From NCBI RefSeq assembly GCF_021018805.1, contig NC_086248.1, positions 29,086,922 through 29,150,921 of the forward strand: DNA of 64,000 nt, written 5' to 3'. Positions 1 through 64,000 of this stretch are shown piece by piece. Within the stretch, counting starts at the first letter, position 1, and each line of letters starts with the position of its first letter. The notes below the pieces were generated by a model. That model searched no databases, was not told where the DNA came from, and saw only the letters and a program-made list of their open reading frames with translations. Source of the stretch: Prinia subflava (lineage: Eukaryota; Chordata; Aves; Passeriformes; Cisticolidae). The translations under genes and the position numbers were made by a program.

Positions 1-850
1 AAAAAGAATGCAGACAATCTCAGTTTAAGGCAGCTACTGTGATTCTACTCTAACTATCCTATCTAATGCATGCACACACCTTACCCTAAATTTTAACTGC
101 GCCACAGGCTTATCTACTTCTACACAGGCCCAGAACTGAGGCCCAGCAGGCCCAAACCTGAGGCCCACTTTGGGATAGCTCAAACTTCATTCCATAACAC
201 GTCATGTCTTTGTTCTCTAAGAAATCCTGTTACAGCTATCTGCAGCCCCCTTTCCTTGTGCCTGTGTGCCTTGGCCGGTGCTGTGCCCTGTCAGGCCAGG
301 CAAGCTCAGTGAACCTCATCAATGAGCTGACCAAAGTCAAATCCTCCTCCCCTTAGCCCAGCTGAGTTCCCAGCTCCAGCAGGTCCTGGGGCTGCAGGGA
401 CAGTGCTACCAGCACAGCAGAGCACGGGTGGTAAGGGCCAGTAGAGCCTTGAGCCCAGTCTAGGCAGCCAGTGCTGTGTTCTGGTTCCACAATTTACCCT
501 GAGCTGCCCCGCTTGGAGCCCTGCATGCGCAATACTGCTGGGATTAAACAGATCAGCACGTAACATGTGTCTCAGCTAGTTAAGACCCAGGAATTTGGCA
601 CTCCAAATATGCTGAGGTGGTTTTGTTTCACACTGCCCTGACTGAGGACGTTCACAAAAGCGTGGTGGAAGTGCACACATTGTGTGGCACCAACCCAATG
701 GCTGAAACCCTTCCAAACAATCTTTGTTCTGCTGCTTCTTCTGCTTAAAGGGTTTGAGACACCTGCCTCTCTCAGGAGAGTCCTTGGCTTCTAGGCAAGA
801 GGTTGCCCTGGAGAGCTGCAGGGTGTGAGGGAGAGGGATTTTCCACCTTT
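1..850. repeat. Possible old retroelement-derived block
   Basis: The segment has higher GC than the neighbouring intron, with short open frames but no recognisable protein. Its texture recalls LTR or internal sequence of avian endogenous retroviruses, but I cannot name a family or see termini. The left side may extend beyond the window. Low confidence. Confidence 0.22.
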
Positions 851-1989
851 ACTGTCATCCCTTCAGCACAGAGCAAGACAAATTGAAAAGCAGAGCATGA
901 AAGTGCTTTCCTACAGATCAGGGCTCTCACCTGAAAATAACAAAACTGGATTTCACTTTCTGTTCCTGAGAATACTACTGCAGTCTATGTGACTCTGTTA
1001 TTTAATAAACTACAGAGGCAGGCTTAGAAGTAGGGAGCACAGCTTACAGAAATATCCCTATGTGTTAACTGTGAGCCATCAGCCAGAACTTTAATTTTTT
1101 CCCTTTTTAAGCCAAGTTTTCACCAGGACACCCCCCTAATGCTTAACATCCATTTACATTTGCCATATGCAAGGGAAAAAATTACTCTTAATGGAGATAA
1201 TGCTTTTTTCTTTGCCATTTGCACCTAGATATTAGTTGTTCTCAGCTGTTGTTTCTAAAAAATGTGCCTCAGATTTCAGCTTGGCAATAAAGATGTTAAT
1301 TCCTGTAAATTACTTCCATTTCTAAGTTGATCTTCCTAAAAAAAAGCATATGAGAAAACAGTTGTTCAAGCAAACTCAGTACTGAAAAATTGTAATAGTT
1401 ACATATGCATGTGTTTTTTAGAAACTGAGTGGAAAGCCTCCCTTAAGTAGACTTTTATGGAGTTTATGTTTTAATGCAAAGGATTTTGCATGTGCATTAT
1501 ATATACTCAGATGGTACTAATTGCACAAAGAAGGTGAATTGTTTTTGCAAATAAATCTCTAGCTTTTGTGCTCATTATCATATCCCAGAGAAGAAGGGTA
1601 AGTGTGTGTTTTTTAATTGGATTATATTGCACATATGAACTGACTGGGCAAGTCAGACTGCTGCAGCACAGTTTAACATCCCAAGCTCCAGGGGATTCAT
1701 ACAAATAGAATTTCTTTACACCTCATCAAGATACTTTGTTAATAACCCTACCAATGTGCACTCATATTTGAGACAAAGCTCTAAAATGTGACATATTAGA
1801 CAGTCTTGCAGTGACAGATACAGAGTATTCATTTTGGATGAGTTTTGATTTTTTGGTGGGTTTTTTTGGGGTTTTGATTGTTTTGTTTTACTTATACATA
1901 AGGCAGTAAATCTTTTCTTTAAATTCTTTTTTCAAATCAGTCCCTAACCACAACATTTATAAATGTCTGTTGTAATTTTTTGTTTCCAG
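1..1989 (+). other. Intronic sequence upstream of first visible exon
   Basis: No Gly-X-Y exon or other gene was seen. The first 850 bases are richer in G+C than the AT-rich stretch that follows and look repeat-derived (see separate entry). A T/G-rich run at 1850-1890 precedes the acceptor of exon 1. Confidence 0.6.
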
Positions 1990-58717
<56,728 letters not shown>

Positions 58718-58875
58718 ACACCCTGCCCCAGACACTTGGGTTCACCGTCACTTTTCACACTTTCCAATAAGTTAAGTTTTGAAATATTTGCTGATTTTTT
58801 TTTTCTCTCGACACTGCATGGTATATAGGTAATTTGTAAGGCACAAAATTGAGCCTTTTTCTGTGTTATTTGCAG

Positions 58876-58900
58876 TGTCATAATGATGACATGATGTCAT
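58876..58900. repeat. Short inverted repeat
   Basis: ATGACAT and ATGTCAT face each other across one G (58886-58900). An upstream TGTCAT (58876-58881) can pair alternatively with ATGACA. A small potential hairpin early in the 3' UTR. Confidence 0.5.
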
Positions 58901-61900
58901 ATATTTTCCAGAGTGCATTCCAGGTGTTGTTTCTCATATTTATTTTGCTTAGAACAGAAAATAGGCCCAAATAATTTTCATAAACTTCTGTCTTCAAACA
59001 AGAAACTATTTTATTAGAACTTAAGACATTATGTATGCCTCCATATGTAAGCTGGCTTTATTTTTCTTGCTGGTGATGAATTTTAAATGGAAAAAATACA
59101 TTTCTGAGGTTGCAAAGTGTACTCGTTCATGGTGAATGCAGGACCTGAGCTGGAGCACTAGGAACTCTGTTTAGACTAAACATTCATGTCTCTCAAGGAG
59201 GCTCCAGCACACCTTCTGAAAACTGCCTGCCACGCCCAGGAATGCTGCCTACCATTTCACCGTCACATCCATGATGGCAAAGAAGGAAACAAAGATGCAT
59301 TTATGATCTCCTTATCCCATCCAACAATGAGCTTCAGACTGACTGGAAGATCACCAGGTGTAGCTCCAAGAAGTGTCTTTCTGACTGGATTTTGTCCCAG
59401 CTGGGGGCTTGTATGTTCCTTTAGTCGTGGTTACACGTGCCCCAGATATTAAATGCAAGAAGCTGCTGATGGTGTTCAGGACTGAGATCTGGAACACCTT
59501 CTAACCATTACATGGACTGAGTAAGGGCACTAAGGACTGTAGTCCAGCTGCTCTGCCATTAAGTCTGCCTACAGCAGAGGTGACCCCTTGCTTTAAAGTA
59601 GAGGCTGGTGAGTACACAGTCCAAGAATGGAACTTCACGAGCCTCTGATCTTGGTGATGGCACTGTTTTCCTCTTCCTCCTGCAATATTCACATGCTGAA
59701 ATAAGCTTGAGAAGAGCATGGTATCTGTAAAGTGCAAAACTCAAGTCTTATTAACTGGTTACAGAAAATTTCTTGAGTTCAAGAGAAACTTGGAAAAAAA
59801 TACAAAACCCTCCTAGAAAAGTGTACTACTGAGAGCAACAGCATCCAGTTTTCAGGCATTTAGTAAAGGATTCAGGAACAGACAATGTTAATGATGAACA
59901 AAACAGAACAATGTGTAAATCACATAGAGTTGAAAGGGTTGAGCAAAAGAAAAGCTGGAGAAAATTGATCACACAGATGATCCTAAAAAGGAGTGAGTAA
60001 GGGTTGGCCAAAATTTCACTTCTGGTTATTAATTAACAGATGATCCTAAGTTAGTCCTGTGGCATTTTGTACAGTGCAATGGAAAGTGAAGGTGCTATTT
60101 AGAGAACACAGACATCTATAACCTACAACCACAAAATGCACCTGTAGTACAAAGCCATACTGAAAGCTCTTATCCCACCGTTTGGAAGTCAGTCACTCTT
60201 CCACATTAGGCAGGGAAGTAGTTTTGATAACTTTGTGCTTGAGCAGCACTGAGGTACCAGGGAAATATTCTCAAATTCTCAAAGTGCTGGCTTCCAGAGA
60301 AGCTGTTGTGATACGTGAATCTGGCTGACTTCTGGGTTTAGCATAAAAGCAATTAAGGAATGACTGGTGGGAGTCTTTAGCAAAAGGTGCACATTGGCAT
60401 TTGTTCTGAATAGAGTTCCTAGCACTTACACCCACAGCAGAGGAGCAAAATGGGAGCAAGAGGTGACAGAATTAACTCAGGCAACAGCTGGGGCACTCAG
60501 GATGTTTTCTGAAAAGGAAGGCACACATCCCTGACATGTTCATTGGTTTGGTGTTTGGAGGAGAGAAGGCCCTTGCTGGAAAAGGATATTAAAGGAAACA
60601 CGGGGATGGAAGGCTCATAGTAAACATCTGGGACAGGAGAGGACAGCAGGAATGAAGACAGCAGAAAACCTGTGGCATATCTCCTGAAGGAGCTGCAATG
60701 CACCCTGCAGCTGCCTTGGGGAGTCAGGGTGCTTTATCTTTTCCTTGTGAGGAGAGGGTCAAAAACCCACAGGCAAACCCAGTCCTCACACCTCCTGTTC
60801 TTCTCACCCCCCTCATTCCTCAGGAGGCAGTGGCTGTCCCTTCTCCAGGCCAGCACATCCTCTGCTCTGCAGGCAGCAGGCACCTGTCCCGCTGGGGTGA
60901 AGGTGCTTTTGGGACAAGTGGTCCCACCTGAGCTTAGCTCAACACAAGCTGCTCCCACTCCAGAACAGCTGTGCCCATGGAGCAGGCTTTGGTTTGCTCT
61001 GCGGAGCTGACCACAGAGGCTGTGGGAGCGCTGGGAATGGTGAGGCAGCTGGAAAGCGAGCACTGAGGCACCGACCGCTGTGCGGGCCACGGGTCTGCCT
61101 GCCCACACAGTGCAGCCTTGCACCAACACCTCTCTGTGTCTAAACAGGGACACCAGAGGAGCAGCAGCCCCACATACTGGTGTCCATTCTCTGAAAGGAA
61201 CTGCTGGTCTGCTGGTCAGGTGTCTTGCATGAATATTTTCTCTCTTTTTTCTTTTTTTTTGTTACTTCTCTAGTAATTCCAAGATATGTAATAACCTAAA
61301 CATTTTTTTACTTCCTAAGTTAATTTTGGATTTCATTTTCTGTGATAATACTGAAAAGGGTGCTGTCTTGTGGTAGTACTCTCGTGACTTAGAGGTTCCC
61401 AAGCAGCCCCATCCTGGAAGGCTGTACATAGACCATTGCGCCGCACTGGTGGTATCTGTATATTTTGGGGCTTTTAGCTTGCTGAAACCCAGCATCCGTT
61501 ACCTGACAGATGCAATTGCTGTATTTTAATTTACTTGAACTTATTGGAAAGCAAAACACTTTTTATATTTGAAGAAGTTTTATTTTTTCATCTATGTTTC
61601 CTACAGATGCCTTTTTCTTTTTATAGGCTCCAAGAGAAAGGTCTTTCTAAAATGTAATTGAGTGCTTTCAGTTGATTTGCAGATAACTTTGGTAATTCTC
61701 TTGTTGCATTATTTTTATGTTGCTAAAAGCCCACTTTAATTTTCTCATGTGAGAAAATGGGTATTTTTTATATGGGCTATCTCAATACCTATTTTAAGAT
61801 GCCACGTTCTTCACTGGGGTAGAACAGAGTTAATCCCAGCTTGACTTTACTTCACACTGGCTTGCTCCTACTTTGCATTTTTAGAATTGAAAGTGGAATC

Positions 61901-62104
61901 TGGCTGGCAACGTGTCTGCATGGTTTTCAGGTTTGGCCCCTGAAATTTCTTTGCAGTTTCAGACTGATGTTGTCTTAGTTTTCGGGCAGGAGGCCAGGGA
62001 GGGAAGAGGGGATGCTAACCTATTTTGCAATTTGGTTTATCTTGTTTTGTATATAGTTTTGTATCTCTTTTAAGTAGTTCATGCTGCAGTAAACACAACA
62101 AGGA

Positions 62105-62110
62105 AATAAA
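62105..62110 (+). terminator. COL19A1: Candidate distal polyadenylation signal
   Basis: AATAAA, with two UGUA motifs (62048-62051 and 62060-62063) 40-60 bases upstream, where CFIm binds, and a T/G-rich stretch (ttctgctttgggttttttt) 45-65 bases downstream. A good layout for the main cleavage site, about 3.4 kb past the stop. Confidence 0.5.
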
Positions 62111-62130
62111 CACCAGGGATTATTTTTTCC

Positions 62131-64000
62131 CAGGAGCATAAGGTATTTTATTCTGCTTTGGGTTTTTTTTTACATGCAGCAAGACTCAGAAGTGAAGTAA
62201 CTTTGTTTTAAACCTTTCTTAAAAACTCTTTAAGCTTTATCCTAGTTTAGGGTCAGACTATTTTATTTTATGGCAAGTCGTTTTATCACCTGTTAAGAAG
62301 GTGTTGGGATTTTCTTTAAATAGCTATGTATAATATATATAGCTATGTATATATAGCTATTTATGTGTATATAGCTATATATTAGTTTGCCTAAAGAAAG
62401 TACACTTGCTAAGAGGGAAGTTTTCCCGAAGCTGCAGCAGAACTCCTGCTGTCCACATGGTGGAGTGCAAAACATTCTTTCAGTACAAAGATTACAGCCC
62501 AGGCACAACTTGCCCAGCAGCACAAGAGCTGACCCAGCCATGTGTATTCTCACAGCACAACAGTCAGTGCTTTTGGTTTTGTTCTTGAGACTGACTTTTT
62601 TCTATTTTCTTCTTTCAAATCTCTTTAGTTTTGCATGGCAGTATTTGCAGAAATACTGCCTTTCTTGGATAATTATTGTCAGATAATATTGCTAAGATTG
62701 TCTTTATTATTATATTGTGTTTTATGTACATTACAGAAGAATATGTTGTGGTGGGACATCTCACTTTCAGGCATCATTTATGTCCCCATTTATGTTTGTC
62801 TCAGGGGAGGAGGGACTCACGTGTGGTTAGTAAAAACTTCAACAGCATCCAGTGTAGAATTGGGCAGCAGTGCAGCCTCTTTTGAGAAGAGCAGGAAATG
62901 TTTTGAGAACCAATATTCTTACCTCACACTGGATTTGGTTTCAATGTTTAAAAAGCATTATGATACAGAGACAGAACTGATTATCCCTCCTTCCCTTATG
63001 TTTTATGATTATGGGTTATAACAGATGTTAGATATGCACAGCTTTGTTAAATAAGTGGGGGTTTTAATTAATGGATAATCACACAAAATATTTTGGATAT
63101 TCTTTTTCACAAGGGTGAAATGTTATTTTTCATGTCTGTGTGCACTCAATCTTTTACTTTTTTTTCTGAAATGTTTATATGAAAGTCTTGTAAAAACCCC
63201 TCTGGCAAAATTAACATTTTATAAACTTGTTTCTCCAAACAGACTATATAAAACCAGTCCCTAATCTTACATTTTACTCATGCAGGAGAAATGCTGCTCT
63301 AATGTGAGATGTTAGAACAAGAAAAGTAACTCAGAAATCAAAACATTGCTGGTTTGGGGTGTGTTTATATTGAGTTTTTCATAGTTTCTGGATGTACCAA
63401 GTCATGCAAATTTTTCCTGAAATCTGATATGTCTGCTAAAATTTGATTTACTGGATGGATGTTTAAATCTCCTCCATGCAGGGTGGGTATAGGCCATGGA
63501 TAACAAATTTAACCCTAACCTTGTCGTGGTTGGTATTTAAGTGGACAATTCAAGCTTCAGGATACTGTAAGGAAACATGGTTTTCAAATATTAATTGCTA
63601 ACAAACATTACAGAGTCTAGACCAAAATAAGTTTGTAGCTAAAAAGATTTGAGTCTACATGTCTTAGCTGTTTTCTTGCTTAGTCTGCTATTCTATAAAC
63701 ATGAAGCCATTATTTACTACCTGCAGTTTTAATGTAAATGTATTCTGTCTCCAGCCAGAATGTTTGAAGGATTCTCAATGACACACCTTGATTTTTTATA
63801 TCCTTTCATTTCTGAATTATATGCAGCTGCCACTAACTGAATCACAGAAACATGATGACTGGTTGATTCCTTCCTTCCTTATATTTTTGGTTTGCAACAT
63901 TTAAGGTTCAGTTTAACGGGACTATATTAAGTGGATGAAAAATAACTTTTTATACTTCATGTGGCCATGTACATCTCAAACAGGATGCTGGATGGAAATG
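62131..64000. other. Region downstream of the gene, no gene seen
   Basis: AT-rich. In mammals COL9A1 lies just downstream in convergent orientation, but I saw no antisense Gly-X-Y exon here. The sequence may include part of a long COL9A1 3' UTR or be intergenic; it cannot be decided from the sequence. Confidence 0.5.
62320..62383. repeat. AT-rich palindromic minisatellite
   Basis: Four copies of TAGCTAT or TATAGCTA spaced by ta/tgta runs. TATAGCTATA is self-complementary, so the block can form several hairpins. It lies about 210 bases past the distal AATAAA. Confidence 0.85.

Larger units (their letters stand above)
58718..62130 (+). other. COL19A1: Probable 3' UTR of COL19A1
   Basis: No other coding exon follows, and no canonical AATAAA occurs between the stop-overlapping hexamer and 62105. 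Collagen XIX transcripts in mammals are recalled to have a multi-kilobase 3' UTR, which fits. Two ATTAAA variants occur inside (about 59448 and 60588). A GC-richer block at about 60660-61170 has open frames on both strands but no recognisable protein. The extent is inferred. Confidence 0.5.

Noticed and set aside
60734..61153. 139-codon minus-strand open frame as a gene
   Set aside because: No recognisable domain, GC-rich chance frame overlapping others on both strands, no promoter or splice context seen.
62131..64000. COL9A1 3' exons on the minus strand
   Set aside because: Expected from mammalian gene order, but no antisense Gly-X-Y codons or FACIT tail were found in this stretch.

Overview
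The window is vertebrate nuclear DNA, almost certainly avian. The introns are AT-rich and CpG-poor, and they carry several CR1 LINE fragments (the dominant retrotransposon of birds and reptiles). One solo LTR resembles, from memory, LTRs common in passerine genomes. No bacterial-type operon, CRISPR array, tRNA or rRNA gene was seen.

One gene accounts for nearly everything: the 3' part of a FACIT collagen on the + strand, which I identify as COL19A1, the collagen alpha-1(XIX) chain. I could place 35 coding exons between 1990 and 58717. Joined, they read 709 codons in one open frame to a TAA stop. All exons up to exon 31 are phase 0; 29 of these 31 start with a glycine codon and most are 54 or 45 bp, as is typical of fibril-associated collagens. 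The last four exons join in phase 1. Reading order: end of the COL5 helix (exon 1), NC5 interruption (exons 2-3), COL4 helix (exons 3-15), NC4 (exon 16), COL3 helix (exons 17-21), NC3 (exons 22-23), COL2 helix (exons 23-31), the alpha-helical NC2 trimerisation segment (exons 32-33), COL1 helix (exons 33-35) and the short NC1 tail with the FACIT motif G-R-C-x4-C. The 5' exons (signal peptide, thrombospondin-N-like domain, start of COL5) lie upstream of the window.

The gaps between exons are introns of 85 bp to 7.7 kb. They hold CR1 pieces (5.67, 17.6, 24.0 and 47.96 kb), a solo LTR (31.5-32.2 kb), a 200-bp G/T-only simple-repeat tract (38.8 kb) and short TA repeats. From 58718 to about 62.1 kb is probably the 3' UTR: apart from a hexamer overlapping the stop codon, the first canonical AATAAA I found is at 62105, with upstream UGUA motifs. 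The last 1.9 kb holds no gene that I can support.

No unprecedented system was found. The points most worth checking are: an apparent absence of the cysteine-bearing NC4 segment that I recall from mammalian collagen XIX; a tandem TAGCAG acceptor before the last exon; a stop codon nested inside an AATAAA hexamer; and a 27-bp exon followed by a G/T tract and a next exon with an unusually A-rich acceptor.
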